Source: CAZPXF01 sp964590945
GTDB lineage: Bacteria; Bacillota; Clostridia; Lachnospirales; Lachnospiraceae
Assembly (NCBI GenBank): GCA_964590945.1
Contig: CAZPXF010000033.1
Location: forward strand, 1 to 21,478
Reading direction: 5' to 3'
Length of the DNA stretch: 21,478 nt
Within the stretch, counting starts at the first letter, position 1; each line of letters begins with the position of its first letter. Positions 1 to 7,894 of this stretch are shown here, one piece after another. The position numbers and the translations under genes are program-made. The notes under the pieces are model-generated. The model had not been told where the DNA came from, searched no databases, and saw only the letters and a list, made by a program, of their open reading frames with translations.

Positions 1-42
1 GAACGTGATCGTGTGACAATGCCTGTCAGAAAAGATTTATGA
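1..42 (+). CDS. Possible C-terminal tail of an upstream gene (partial)
   Basis: Frame 1 is open from the window edge and ends in TGA at 40-42, giving a 13-residue tail ERDRVTMPVRKDL. The other two forward frames close within the first 16 bases, so this is the only forward frame that could carry an incoming gene. The stretch is too short to identify, and it may be non-coding. Confidence 0.2.
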   Translation, partial: ERDRVTMPVRKDL

Positions 43-62
43 ATGCAGCAAACGAAGCAAAG

Positions 63-91
63 TAGCAAAAAGAATGGATTTGTGCTATACT
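63..91 (+). promoter_or_regulatory. Weak candidate extended -10 promoter upstream of ppaC
   Basis: TATACT at 86-91 is preceded by TGC (83-85), an extended -10. The hexamer 17 bases upstream (TAGCAA, 63-68) matches the -35 consensus poorly. If used, the transcript would carry the hairpin at 192-213 in its leader. Only suggestive. Confidence 0.25.
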
Positions 92-189
92 TACTCTGTG
101 GCGACATGGAAATCAAAGTTACAGGGAGCAGAACAATGCATTGCAGCAGTATTGCAAAAGGTATAGAGGGAATGGATCAATTTTAAAGA

Positions 190-223
190 AGCGCAGCGGC
201 GAAAGCCGCTGCGTTAAATTTTA
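190..223 (+). terminator. GC-rich hairpin with GAAA tetraloop (terminator or leader hairpin)
   Basis: A perfect 9-bp stem, CGCAGCGGC (192-200) with GCCGCTGCG (205-213), is closed by a GAAA tetraloop and followed by TTAAATTTTAT. It looks like a rho-independent terminator with an interrupted T-tract. It lies only 27 bases before the ppaC ribosome site. It could end the upstream transcription unit, or sit in the ppaC leader as an attenuator. Confidence 0.6.
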
Positions 224-254
224 TACAAAGAGAAGGTCTGGGAGGTATGAGTGT

Positions 255-1901
255 ATGGAAAAAATGAAACAGAAAAGGATCTATGTTGTGGGGCACAAGA
301 ACCCGGATACAGATTCCATTTGCTCGGCGATCGCCTATGCAAATTTGAAGAAGCTTGCGACCGGCAATAATTATGTGGCAAAGCGGGCGGGGCAGATCAA
401 TGAGGAAACACATTATGTATTGAAACGCTTTGGGGTGCGGGCGCCGCGCTATCTTGCGACGGTACGGTCGGAGGTAAAGGATGTAAATATTCATGATATG
501 CCGGGAATTGAAGAGTGCGAGTCCATCAAAAATGCATGGGAGCTTCTGCGCCGTGAAAATTCCCAGACAGTTCCGATCCTGAAGGAAGGGAAACTGGAAG
601 GCATCATCACGATCACAGATATTGCGAAGTCTTACATGGAGGTACAGGATGCATATGTGCTGGCAAAGGCATGTACAAAATACAGCAGTATTGCAGAGAC
701 GCTGAATGCAAAGATCGTTCTCGGAGATTCGGAAGGATATTTTGATAAGGGAAAGGTTGCGATCGCAGCTTCAAGTCCGGAGACGATGGAGGAATTTATT
801 GAGGAAAATGATCTTGTAATACTTGGAAACCGCTATGAGTCGCAGCTGTGCGCATTGGAGCTTGGAGCGAGCGCTCTGGTGCTCTGTCAGGGAGCGAAGC
901 CGTCGCGGACGATCTTAAAGCTTGCGGAAGAAAAAAGCTGCCGGATCATCTGCTCGCCGTACGATACGTTTACCGTGGCAAGGCTTATCAATCAGAGTAT
1001 TCCGGTTGGCTATTTTATGACGAGAGATGTGATCACCTTCGGTATGACTGACTGGGTGGAGGATATCCGGGAGACGATCACAAAATACCGTTTCCGGAAT
1101 TTCCCGGTTGTGGATAAGCATGGCATGTACATCGGCCTTATTTCCAGACGGAGACTCATGGACGTACACAGGAAACAGGTAATTCTTGTAGATCATAATG
1201 AGGCGACTCAGGCGGTGGACGGTATCGATCAGGCGGAGGTTCTTGAGATCATCGATCATCACAGACTGGGCGGCTTTGAAACTCTGGGGCCGGTATATTT
1301 CCGGAATCAGCCGGTGGGCTGCACGGCAACGATCATCACGCAGATGTATGATGAGGCGGGAATTGAGATTGACCCGGTAAACGCCGGACTTCTCTGCTCG
1401 GCGATCGTATCGGATACATTGATGTTCCGTTCGCCGACCTGTACGGCGGTCGATACGGCTACCTGCCAGCGGCTGGCGCAGATAGCCGGAGTGGACATCA
1501 ATGATCTGGGGAAGGAGATATTCAAGGCCGGAAGCAATCTGAGCGATAAGACGGCGCAGGAAATCTGTGCACAGGATTTCAAGAGGTTTTCCATCGGCGG
1601 CATCGATTTTGGCGTCGGGCAGATCAACTTTATGGATCACGAAGAGAGCGCAGATATGAAAAAGAAGATCACACCGTATCTCGAAAAGCTTTTGGCGAGT
1701 CAGGGGCTCAATATGGTATTTATCATGCTGACCGATATCACGGATGAGGTCACAGAGCTTTTGTGTGCCGGACAAAATGCAAGATCTCTGATCCGGGAGG
1801 CGTATGACATCCCGGAAGATGCGGAGCAGATCCTTTTAAAGGGAGTTGTGTCCCGAAAGAAACAACTTCTTCCGGTTTTTGTAGAGACTCTGCAACAATA
1901 G
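255..1901 (+). CDS. ppaC: Manganese-dependent inorganic pyrophosphatase, family II, with CBS-DRTGG regulatory insert
   Basis: Hydrolyses pyrophosphate to two phosphates in the cytoplasm. The 548-residue product starts with a DHH-phosphoesterase motif (GHKNPDTDS, residues 13-21). It resumes the catalytic domain with VDHNE (312-316) and DHH (334-336), and ends in a DHHA2 domain whose SRKKQ substrate-binding signature is at 533-537. Between the two halves of the DHH domain lie about 240 extra residues that fit CBS (about 75-130), DRTGG (about 130-245) and CBS (about 250-305). In characterised clostridial CBS-PPases this insert binds adenine nucleotides and tunes activity; here that is family knowledge. 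I chose ATG 255 because GGGAGG (240-245) sits 9 bases upstream. The frame stays open upstream to about 141, but that part runs through the hairpin at 192-213 and looks non-coding. Monocistronic by appearance, since pgcA has its own promoter. Confidence 0.93.
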   Translation: MEKMKQKRIYVVGHKNPDTDSICSAIAYANLKKLATGNNYVAKRAGQINEETHYVLKRFGVRAPRYLATVRSEVKDVNIHDMPGIEECESIKNAWELLRRENSQTVPILKEGKLEGIITITDIAKSYMEVQDAYVLAKACTKYSSIAETLNAKIVLGDSEGYFDKGKVAIAASSPETMEEFIEENDLVILGNRYESQLCALELGASALVLCQGAKPSRTILKLAEEKSCRIICSPYDTFTVARLINQSIPVGYFMTRDVITFGMTDWVEDIRETITKYRFRNFPVVDKHGMYIGLISRRRLMDVHRKQVILVDHNEATQAVDGIDQAEVLEIIDHHRLGGFETLGPVYFRNQPVGCTATIITQMYDEAGIEIDPVNAGLLCSAIVSDTLMFRSPTCTAVDTATCQRLAQIAGVDINDLGKEIFKAGSNLSDKTAQEICAQDFKRFSIGGIDFGVGQINFMDHEESADMKKKITPYLEKLLASQGLNMVFIMLTDITDEVTELLCAGQNARSLIREAYDIPEDAEQILLKGVVSRKKQLLPVFVETLQQ

Positions 1902-1903
1902 CA

Positions 1904-1932
1904 TTGACGCATCTGATAAAAAAATGTATATT
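1904..1932 (+). promoter_or_regulatory. Sigma-A type promoter for the phosphoglucomutase gene
   Basis: TTGACG (1904-1909) and TATATT (1927-1932) are separated by 17 bases. The promoter begins right after the ppaC stop codon. The predicted start near 1939 leaves a leader of about 50 AT-rich bases before pgcA. Confidence 0.65.
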
Positions 1933-1987
1933 ATAATTGTAATTTTGTTCAAAATATACATATTATGAAAATGGGAGTGACTTAAAG

Positions 1988-3670
1988 ATGTATCAAAAAG
2001 AGTATGAACGTTGGCTGGCTGCGAATCTCGAGGACGCAGACCTGAAGCCGGAATTAGCTAAGATCGAAGGAAATGACGAGGAAATTAAGGATCGCTTTGC
2101 TGTTGCATTAAAGTTTGGTACGGCCGGACTTCGCGGCGTGCTTGGAGCAGGTACTAACCGCATGAATATTTACGTTGTACGTCAGGCTACACAGGGTCTT
2201 GCGAGCTGGGTTAAGACTCAGGGCGGCAGCCAGACAGTAGCTATCAGCTATGACAGCCGTTTGAAGAGCGATGTATTTGCTAAAACAGCAGCAGGCGTTC
2301 TTGCAGCAAATGGGATCCATGTTCGTATTTATGATGCGTTAATGCCGGTTCCGGCTCTTTCTTTTGCTACACGCTACTATGAGTGCAATGCAGGTATCAT
2401 GGTTACGGCATCCCATAACCCTGCAAAATACAACGGTTACAAGGCATACGGCCCGGATGGATGCCAGATGACAGACGATGCGGCTGCTATCGTATATGAG
2501 GAGATCCAGAAGACGGACGTCCTTACAGGTGCAAAATACATTTCTTTTGCAGAGGGTGTTGAAAAGGGATTGATCCGGTTCGTGGGCGATGACTGTAAGA
2601 AAGCGCTTTATGAGGCGATCGAGGATCGTCAGGTTCGTCCGGGACTTTGCAAGAGTGCAGGCCTGAAACTGGTTTACAGTCCGTTAAACGGATCCGGACT
2701 TGTACCGGTTACACAGGTTCTGAATGACATCGGAATTTCCGATATTACAATCGTGCCGGAGCAGGAATATCCAAATGGATATTTTACAACCTGCAGTTAT
2801 CCAAATCCGGAGATTTTCGAGGCTCTGAAGCTTGGACTTGAGCTTGCCAAAGAGACTGGGGCGGATCTGATGCTTGCCACGGATCCGGATGCAGACCGTG
2901 TGGGTATCGCTATGAAGTGCCCGGACGGCTCTTATGAGCTGGTAAGCGGTAATGAAGTTGGAGTTCTGCTTTTGGATTATATCTGCGCAGGACGTATCGA
3001 GAAGGGAACCATGCCTGAGAAGGCAGTTGCAGTGAAATCCATTGTTTCCACTCCGCTTGCAGACGCGATTGCCGCACATTACGGCGTTGAGATGCGCAAC
3101 GTATTGACAGGCTTCAAGTGGATCGGCGATCAGATTGCCGGACTTGAGGCTGCCGGAGAGGTTGACCGTTTTATCTTCGGCTTCGAGGAGAGTTATGGAT
3201 ATCTTGCAGGCCCGTATGTACGCGATAAAGATGCGGTTATCGGTTCCATGCTGATCTGCGAGATGGCTGCTTACTACCGCAGCATCGGAAGCTCTCTTAA
3301 GCAGAGAATGGAAGAGATCTACGCGGAGTATGGCCGTTACCTTAACAAGGTTGACAGCTTTGAGTTCCCGGGACTTACAGGAATGGATAAGATGGCTGGC
3401 ATCATGGAAGAGCTTCGTAAGAACCCGCCGACGGAGTTTGCAGGATATAAGGTAGAGAAGGTTACGGATTACATGAAGCCGGAGGAGACAGGCCTTCCAT
3501 CATCTAACGTTCTGATCTATGCGCTCGAGGGCGGAGCTACCGTTGTTGTTCGTCCTTCCGGAACAGAGCCGAAGATCAAGGCATACTTTACAACCCTTGG
3601 CAAAGATCTGGCAGAGGCGCAGGCCCAGAAGGATGCGCTTGCAGAGGCGTTAAAGCCATTGTTCTCATAA
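1988..3670 (+). CDS. pgcA: Alpha-D-phosphohexomutase (phosphoglucomutase / phosphomannomutase)
   Basis: Interconverts glucose-1-phosphate and glucose-6-phosphate (or the mannose equivalents), feeding cell-wall and nucleotide-sugar synthesis. The 560-residue protein carries all four family signatures in order. The phosphoserine loop is TASHNP (phosphoserine S142). The magnesium loop is DPDADR (299-304), the sugar-binding loop is GFEES (398-402), and the C-terminal phosphate-binding loop is RPSGTEPK (522-529). The length fits the long PgcA-type bacterial and archaeal enzymes rather than the roughly 450-residue GlmM group. GGGAGTGA upstream supports ATG 1988. The gene is flanked by its own promoter and a hairpin terminator, so it is probably a single-gene unit. 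Whether glucose or mannose phosphate is preferred cannot be read from the sequence. Confidence 0.93.
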   Translation: MYQKEYERWLAANLEDADLKPELAKIEGNDEEIKDRFAVALKFGTAGLRGVLGAGTNRMNIYVVRQATQGLASWVKTQGGSQTVAISYDSRLKSDVFAKTAAGVLAANGIHVRIYDALMPVPALSFATRYYECNAGIMVTASHNPAKYNGYKAYGPDGCQMTDDAAAIVYEEIQKTDVLTGAKYISFAEGVEKGLIRFVGDDCKKALYEAIEDRQVRPGLCKSAGLKLVYSPLNGSGLVPVTQVLNDIGISDITIVPEQEYPNGYFTTCSYPNPEIFEALKLGLELAKETGADLMLATDPDADRVGIAMKCPDGSYELVSGNEVGVLLLDYICAGRIEKGTMPEKAVAVKSIVSTPLADAIAAHYGVEMRNVLTGFKWIGDQIAGLEAAGEVDRFIFGFEESYGYLAGPYVRDKDAVIGSMLICEMAAYYRSIGSSLKQRMEEIYAEYGRYLNKVDSFEFPGLTGMDKMAGIMEELRKNPPTEFAGYKVEKVTDYMKPEETGLPSSNVLIYALEGGATVVVRPSGTEPKIKAYFTTLGKDLAEAQAQKDALAEALKPLFS

Positions 3671-3688
3671 ATCATAATCTGCTGTAAG

Positions 3689-3718
3689 AAAGGCGTCGCG
3701 TGAGGGCGGCGCCTTTTT
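3689..3718 (+). terminator. Rho-independent terminator after pgcA
   Basis: AAAGGCGTCGC (3689-3699) pairs with GCGGCGCCTTT (3706-3716) with one G-U pair, around a 6-base loop. It ends in TTTTT (3714-3718). Confidence 0.85.
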
Positions 3719-3813
3719 GGCGGATGCGCCAAAAGCAAAGAAACAGCAAAGAGCGTCCTTACCACGGGAACGGCACGCTTATAATCAGAAGTATTGCAGG
3801 AGGAGTAGAAGAA

Positions 3814-4311
3814 ATGGGTTTTCGGTCAATTAACGAGATAGAGAATTTTTCATTTGAGGATTGTGTGATCGGCGGATTCGAGATCCTGGAGGATCAGATA
3901 CGGATGGAGCTGGAGGCGCTGATCGTAAAGCCGCGCAATTCCCAGAATACGAATTTTACGGAAAGCTATGCGGGAACGACGACAGTCCGGCTTCAGGGAG
4001 GCAAGGTGTTGTCGGCAGTAAAAGAAGGGTACAAATGCTACAACGCGAATGAAGTTCTCATAAGCGAGGTTCCGGACGAGCCATTGACGGCCGACGAGAC
4101 AAGGGAACTGACAAAGACGTTTGGAGAGGCAATGCTCTTTGCGATGGATAAAATACAGGAGGAAAATGGAGTATTCACATATTCTCTGCGGGTCGAGTTC
4201 CCGAATAAAGAAGAGTACGATGATTCCGTGACAGATACCTACGAGCTGATCGTGGAATTCACACGGGCGATCTTTGAGTGGGAATATTACATGAACCGCG
4301 TACAGCGGTAG
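3814..4311 (+). CDS. Unrecognised 165-residue acidic protein
   Basis: I do not recognise the family. The product is soluble and acidic, with no signal peptide or membrane segment. It opens MGFRSINEIENFSFEDCVIGG, has a beta-rich centre (TTTVRLQGGKVLSAVKEGY), and ends in an acidic, aromatic-rich part (EYDDSVTDTYELIVEFTRA, then FEWEYYMNRVQR). This gives the impression of a small single-domain alpha/beta protein. ATG 3814 was chosen because AGGAGG (3798-3803) lies 10 bases upstream. The frame stays open to 3700, but that part overlaps the pgcA terminator. The gene stands alone between two terminators. Its codon use resembles its neighbours, so it is a real, native-looking gene of unknown role. 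Confidence 0.8.
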   Translation: MGFRSINEIENFSFEDCVIGGFEILEDQIRMELEALIVKPRNSQNTNFTESYAGTTTVRLQGGKVLSAVKEGYKCYNANEVLISEVPDEPLTADETRELTKTFGEAMLFAMDKIQEENGVFTYSLRVEFPNKEEYDDSVTDTYELIVEFTRAIFEWEYYMNRVQR

Positions 4312-4341
4312 GAAGAAACCGGGCGGGAAAAAAGACAGGAA

Positions 4342-4374
4342 ATGGCGGGTTGATTTCCCGCCATAGCTTTTCCA
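4342..4374. terminator. Bidirectional terminator between the 165-aa gene and the cupin gene
   Basis: ATGGCGGG (4342-4349) and CCCGCCAT (4357-4364) form a perfect 8-bp stem with a 7-base loop. On the + strand it is followed by AGCTTTTCC. On the - strand, past TTCCTGTC, there is a six-base T run. It lies between two convergent genes. Confidence 0.75.
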
Positions 4375-4722
4375 TTATACATAGACAATTACTGCAATGA
4401 GTTCCACAATCTCATCCGTTTTATTAGCGACGCTGTGCCCGGTTCCTGCCGGACATACGGTGACGTCTCCGGCTGTTACGGTCGTTATCGTGCCGTTGTC
4501 ATTGTATTCGGCAGTTCCTTTCATGATGTAGAAAATCTCGCTGTCCTGTTCATGCACATGATAGCCGATGCCGCAGCCCGGTTTCAGTGTGATCCTGGCA
4601 AACAGGCGGCCCTTGTCGTTAAGCTCTTTGGGCGTGGCAAAATTTGTGATCTCCACAGTACCGTCTCCGTCACGCATGTGCTCACGGTATTCTACGTTAC
4701 AATCCTTTGCTTTTCTTATCAT
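4375..4722 (-). CDS. Small cupin-domain protein
   Basis: A single-domain cupin of 115 residues. Cupin motif 1 is visible as GYHVHEQDSEIFYIMKG, with metal-ligand candidates H55, H57 and E62. Motif 2 is PAGTGHSVAN, with H96. The barrel is complete, so it probably binds a divalent metal. Small cupins of this kind include isomerases, dioxygenases and sensor-like proteins, and the substrate cannot be inferred. I placed the start at 4722 because GGAGGG on the - strand (4731-4736) is 8 bases away. A longer reading to 4827 runs through the promoter -10 region. The gene diverges from the sodium-dependent transporter, and the two promoters lie back to back, so shared control is possible. Confidence 0.85.
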   Translation of the reverse strand: MIRKAKDCNVEYREHMRDGDGTVEITNFATPKELNDKGRLFARITLKPGCGIGYHVHEQDSEIFYIMKGTAEYNDNGTITTVTAGDVTVCPAGTGHSVANKTDEIVELIAVIVYV

Positions 4723-4791
4723 TGGAAATTCCCTCCGTTCCATTTTAAAACCGGATCGCCGAAGCTCTGCCTCAGGATTCCTTTTCTTTGT

Positions 4792-4820
4792 ATCATAGCA
4801 TAATACGGGGGAAATGTCAG
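4792..4820 (-). promoter_or_regulatory. Promoter of the cupin gene
   Basis: On the - strand, CTGACA (4820-4815), a 17-base spacer and TATGAT (4797-4792) form a near-consensus promoter with an extended TGC before the -10. Confidence 0.75.
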
Positions 4821-4828
4821 TTTGCAAT

Positions 4829-4857
4829 TTGACAAAAAACTCTATCTATGACAAAAT
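4829..4857 (+). promoter_or_regulatory. Promoter of the NSS transporter gene
   Basis: A perfect TTGACA (4829-4834), a 17-base spacer and CAAAAT (4852-4857). The -35 box lies only 8 bases from the -35 box of the divergent cupin promoter. Confidence 0.6.
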
Positions 4858-4901
4858 ACATAATTGTCAGGATTGATTTGGTTTTATTGAGGGAGTTTTA
4901 C

Positions 4902-6305
4902 ATGGAGAATAAAGAGAGTAGAAGTAATTTTTCGGGATCTATTGGATTTGTGCTTGCGGCGGCAGGCAGTGCAGTCGGCCTTGGGAATATTTGGAGATTT
5001 CCGTATCTTGCGGCAAAGGACGGCGGGGGATTGTTCCTGCTGTTTTATCTGATCCTGGCGCTGACATTTGGATTTGCCCTTTTGACAACCGAGGTTGCGA
5101 TCGGCAGAAAGACGAGGCAGAGTCCGCTTACCGCATACGGAAAGCTGCATAAGAAATGGGGTGGGATCGGTGTTATCGCATGTCTGATCCCGGCGATCAT
5201 CCTGCCATATTATTGTGTGCTTGGCGGCTGGGTATTTAAGTATCTGATCACTTTTCTCACCGGGAAAGGGATGGATGCGGCGGCAGATGGTTATTTTACA
5301 GCATATATAACAAAGCAGGGGGAACCGGTCGTCTGGTTTCTTCTGTTTCTGGCAGCGACCATGTTTATCATATACAAAGGAGTAAATAACGGAATTGAGA
5401 ATTTTTCCAAGGTACTGATGCCAATCCTGTTCATTCTGATCATTGTGATCGCGGTCTATTCGCTGACGCTGAAGCATACGGACGCGCAGGGAATTACACG
5501 GACGGGGCTGGAAGGCCTGAAAATTTATGTGATCCCTGATTTTACCGGCTTGACCCTGGGGAAAGCATTGCTGGTCCTGATGGACGCAATGGGACAGCTC
5601 TTCTTTTCCATCAGCGTCGCTATGGGTATCATGATCGCATACGGATCCTATTCCAGGAAGGAGACAAACCTTGGACAGGCGATCAACCAGATCGAGATCT
5701 GCGATACGGCGGTAGCGTTTCTTGCAGGAATGATGATCGTTCCGGCGGTTTATACATTTATGGGGGTAGAAGGTATGTCGGCCGGACCGGGACTTATGTT
5801 CGTCTCTCTCCCAAAAGTCTTTGAGGCAATGGGAGCGGCGGGAAATTTTGTCGGACTTGCCTTTTTCCTGATGGTAGCCTTTGCGGCGATCACTTCCTCC
5901 GTATCGGTCATGGAGGCGGTTGTCTCCAGCATGATGGACGGATTTGGGATCAGCCGTACGAAAGCGATGGCGCTGGATGGGATCGTAACTTTGGCTGCCG
6001 GTATTGTGGTATGCCTTGGCTACAATTTGCTGTATTTCGAGCTCCCTCTTCCAAATGGCTCGATGGCTCAGGTGCTGGATCTTCTGGATTATATCAGCAA
6101 TAATGTATTGATGCCTCTGGTTGCATTTTTGACGTGTATTCTGATCGGCTGGATCGTGAAACCGGAGGTTGTCATTGAAGAGGTAGAATATGGGGGATAT
6201 AAGTTCGGGAGGAAGAAACTCTATATTGTTATGGTTAAATTTGTAGCTCCGGTTCTGCTTGCAGTACTGCTTCTGCAGGCGTTCGGACTGGTGAAGCTGT
6301 CATAA
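4902..6305 (+). CDS. Neurotransmitter:sodium symporter (NSS/SNF) family amino-acid transporter
   Basis: A sodium-coupled amino-acid importer in the cytoplasmic membrane. The 467-residue protein opens with the family signature GSAVGLGNIWRFPY (22-35), the unwound TM1 that binds substrate and sodium. It then shows a series of hydrophobic helices consistent with the 11-helix bacterial NSS type (MhsT-like length, shorter than 12-helix LeuT). ATG 4902 is preferred because GAGGGAG (4889-4895) is 6 bases upstream, and because the promoter -10 at 4852-4857 lies after the alternative ATG at 4848. The substrate is unknown. The position immediately before a glycine-responsive catabolic operon makes glycine, serine or alanine reasonable guesses. 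The transporter itself is upstream of the riboswitch, so it is not controlled by it. Confidence 0.9.
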   Translation: MENKESRSNFSGSIGFVLAAAGSAVGLGNIWRFPYLAAKDGGGLFLLFYLILALTFGFALLTTEVAIGRKTRQSPLTAYGKLHKKWGGIGVIACLIPAIILPYYCVLGGWVFKYLITFLTGKGMDAAADGYFTAYITKQGEPVVWFLLFLAATMFIIYKGVNNGIENFSKVLMPILFILIIVIAVYSLTLKHTDAQGITRTGLEGLKIYVIPDFTGLTLGKALLVLMDAMGQLFFSISVAMGIMIAYGSYSRKETNLGQAINQIEICDTAVAFLAGMMIVPAVYTFMGVEGMSAGPGLMFVSLPKVFEAMGAAGNFVGLAFFLMVAFAAITSSVSVMEAVVSSMMDGFGISRTKAMALDGIVTLAAGIVVCLGYNLLYFELPLPNGSMAQVLDLLDYISNNVLMPLVAFLTCILIGWIVKPEVVIEEVEYGGYKFGRKKLYIVMVKFVAPVLLAVLLLQAFGLVKLS

Positions 6306-6374
6306 GCCTGATCAGGACGCGCGGAACGGAGTTGCAGAAGTTGTGCAAAAAGCACTATGTTAAAACATAAACAA

Positions 6375-6403
6375 TTGACATTTTTGTGGAACTTTAATAG
6401 AAT
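6375..6403 (+). promoter_or_regulatory. Promoter of the glycine riboswitch-gcv operon
   Basis: Consensus TTGACA (6375-6380), 17 bases, then TAGAAT (6398-6403). Predicted transcription starts near 6410, just before the first aptamer. Confidence 0.85.
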
Positions 6404-6415
6404 AAAAGTGTCAGA

Positions 6416-6610
6416 TGAAGGACTTGAGAGAGACCGTCTGTTCGTATAAAGACGGCGCCGAAGGTGCAGTGCAGAAACTCTCAGGCAAAAGGATCAGGTT
6501 TGGATGACACTCTGGAGAACAAGTTTTATATTGTACCGACGAAGTAACCGGATCGTTTGTATTGTGGGGATTTTGTGATCCGGGTAATCTTTCAGGTAAA
6601 AGGACAGAGG
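6416..6610 (+). ncRNA. Tandem glycine riboswitch (two aptamers)
   Basis: Two glycine aptamers in series. Aptamer 1 has GAGAGAGACC (6426-6435), a CCGTCT/AGACGG arm, the conserved GCGCCGAAGGTGC core, and ACTCTCAGGCAAAAGGAT closing around 6478-6494. Aptamer 2 follows after a short linker: CTCTGGAGAAC near 6510, ACCGACGAAGTAACC (6555-6569), an arm closed by GGATC/GATCC, and CTTTCAGGTAAAAGGACAG (6589-6607). P1 of aptamer 2 pairs CTCTG with CAGAG (6605-6609). Tandem glycine riboswitches usually act as ON switches for gcv genes, and the gene content downstream fits this exactly. Confidence 0.95.
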
Positions 6611-6657
6611 CAGATAAAAGGTTCCCTTGAAAGGGAACAGCTTTATCTGCCTTTCTG
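6606..6657 (+). terminator. Riboswitch expression-platform hairpin
   Basis: GGCAGATAAA (6609-6618) pairs perfectly with TTTATCTGCC (6642-6651), and an inner GTTCCCTT/AAGGGAAC stem (6621-6628 with 6631-6638) stacks on it. The base of the hairpin can extend into the 3' strand of aptamer-2 P1 (6606-6608 with 6652-6654). Glycine binding and this hairpin would therefore compete, as expected for an ON switch. The T-tract is short (TTTCTG). A second small hairpin, GGG-A-CGTC-TTA-GACG-CCC (6679-6696) followed by GTTTT (6697-6701), may contribute. Confidence 0.7.
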
Positions 6658-6770
6658 CGCTGCTGTGTATGCTGCGAAGGGACGTCTTAGACGCCCGTTT
6701 TGACTGCTGTGGATTCAGCGGCAGGCGGAAAGGCGGAATCGAATCATCAGTATTTGAGGAGGAAAAGGAC

Positions 6771-7859
6771 ATGGAGCTTAAAACACCACTTTATGACGCA
6801 CATGTAAAAGCAGGAGGAAAGATTGTACCGTTTGGCGGCTATCTTTTACCGGTTCAGTACAAGACCGGAGTGATCAAAGAGCACATGGCAGTGCGTACAC
6901 AGGCCGGTCTTTTTGACGTATCCCATATGGGAGAAGTGCTGTGCGAAGGGAAGGATGCGCTGGCAAACCTTCAGATGCTTCTGACGAACAGCTTTTTAAA
7001 CATGGTGGACGGTCAGGCGCGTTACAGTCCGATGTGCAACGAGAACGGAGGAACCGTGGACGATCTGATCGTTTACAAGAGGGCGGATGAGAAATACTTC
7101 ATCGTTGTCAATGCGGCGAATAAGGACAAGGATTACCAGTGGATGCTGGATCATCAGTTCGGCGAGGCGACATTTACAGATGTTTCTGCAAGCTATGCGC
7201 AGCTCGCTCTTCAGGGGCCGAAGGCCATCGACATTCTGAGAAAGCTGACAGATGAGGAGAATATTCCGGAGAAATACTATCATGCGAAGTTCGATGTTGA
7301 GGTGGCAGGTATTCCTTGCATCGTGTCTAAGACAGGTTACACGGGAGAGGACGGCGTGGAGCTGTATCTCGCGGCGGATCAGGCGGAAAAGATGTGGGAT
7401 ACTCTTCTGGAAGCAGGAAAAGAGGACGGACTGATCCCCTGCGGTCTGGGAGCAAGAGATACGCTTCGTATGGAGGCAGCGATGCCGCTCTACGGACATG
7501 AGATGAACGATGATGTTTCACCTTTGGAGACGGGTCTTAAATTTGCAGTAAAGATGAAAAAGGACGATTTCATCGGAAAGGCTGCGATGGAAGCGAAGGG
7601 CGCACCTTCCATCAAGAGAATCGGACTTAAGGTGACAGGGCGCGGAATCATCCGTGAGCATCAGGACGTATTTGCGGACGGGAAACCGGTCGGACATACG
7701 ACTTCCGGAACACACTGCCCGTATCTTGGATATCCGATCGCTATGGCGCTTGTAAATGCGGACAGCTGCGAGATCGGAACGAGCGTACAGGTCGACGTCC
7801 GCGGAAGAATGGTTGAGGCAGAGGTTGTGGAACTGCCATTTTACAAGAGAAGTAAATAA
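6771..7859 (+). CDS. gcvT: Glycine cleavage system T protein (aminomethyltransferase)
   Basis: Takes the aminomethyl group from lipoyl-GcvH and transfers it to tetrahydrofolate, giving 5,10-methylene-THF and ammonia. The 362-residue length is normal for GcvT. Visible signatures are the N-terminal FDVSHMGEV segment, GYTGEDGVELY in the centre, and GLGARDTLRMEAAMPLYGHE, which forms part of the folate-binding core. A C-terminal barrel (GIIREHQDVFADGKPVGHTTSGTHCP split over about residues 284-310) follows. ATG 6771 is supported by AGGAGG (6757-6762). The upstream open frame begins inside the riboswitch terminator hairpin and is not coding. It is the first gene after the glycine riboswitch, and gcvH follows 35 bases later. 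Confidence 0.97.
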   Translation: MELKTPLYDAHVKAGGKIVPFGGYLLPVQYKTGVIKEHMAVRTQAGLFDVSHMGEVLCEGKDALANLQMLLTNSFLNMVDGQARYSPMCNENGGTVDDLIVYKRADEKYFIVVNAANKDKDYQWMLDHQFGEATFTDVSASYAQLALQGPKAIDILRKLTDEENIPEKYYHAKFDVEVAGIPCIVSKTGYTGEDGVELYLAADQAEKMWDTLLEAGKEDGLIPCGLGARDTLRMEAAMPLYGHEMNDDVSPLETGLKFAVKMKKDDFIGKAAMEAKGAPSIKRIGLKVTGRGIIREHQDVFADGKPVGHTTSGTHCPYLGYPIAMALVNADSCEIGTSVQVDVRGRMVEAEVVELPFYKRSK

Positions 7860-7894
7860 GAAAATCAGTCAAAACTAAGAAAAGGAGATTTATC

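Noticed and set aside
915..1775. 286-aa - strand ORF inside the pyrophosphatase gene
   Set aside because: A shadow frame of a well-supported gene, with no domain signature and no ribosome site that I could see.
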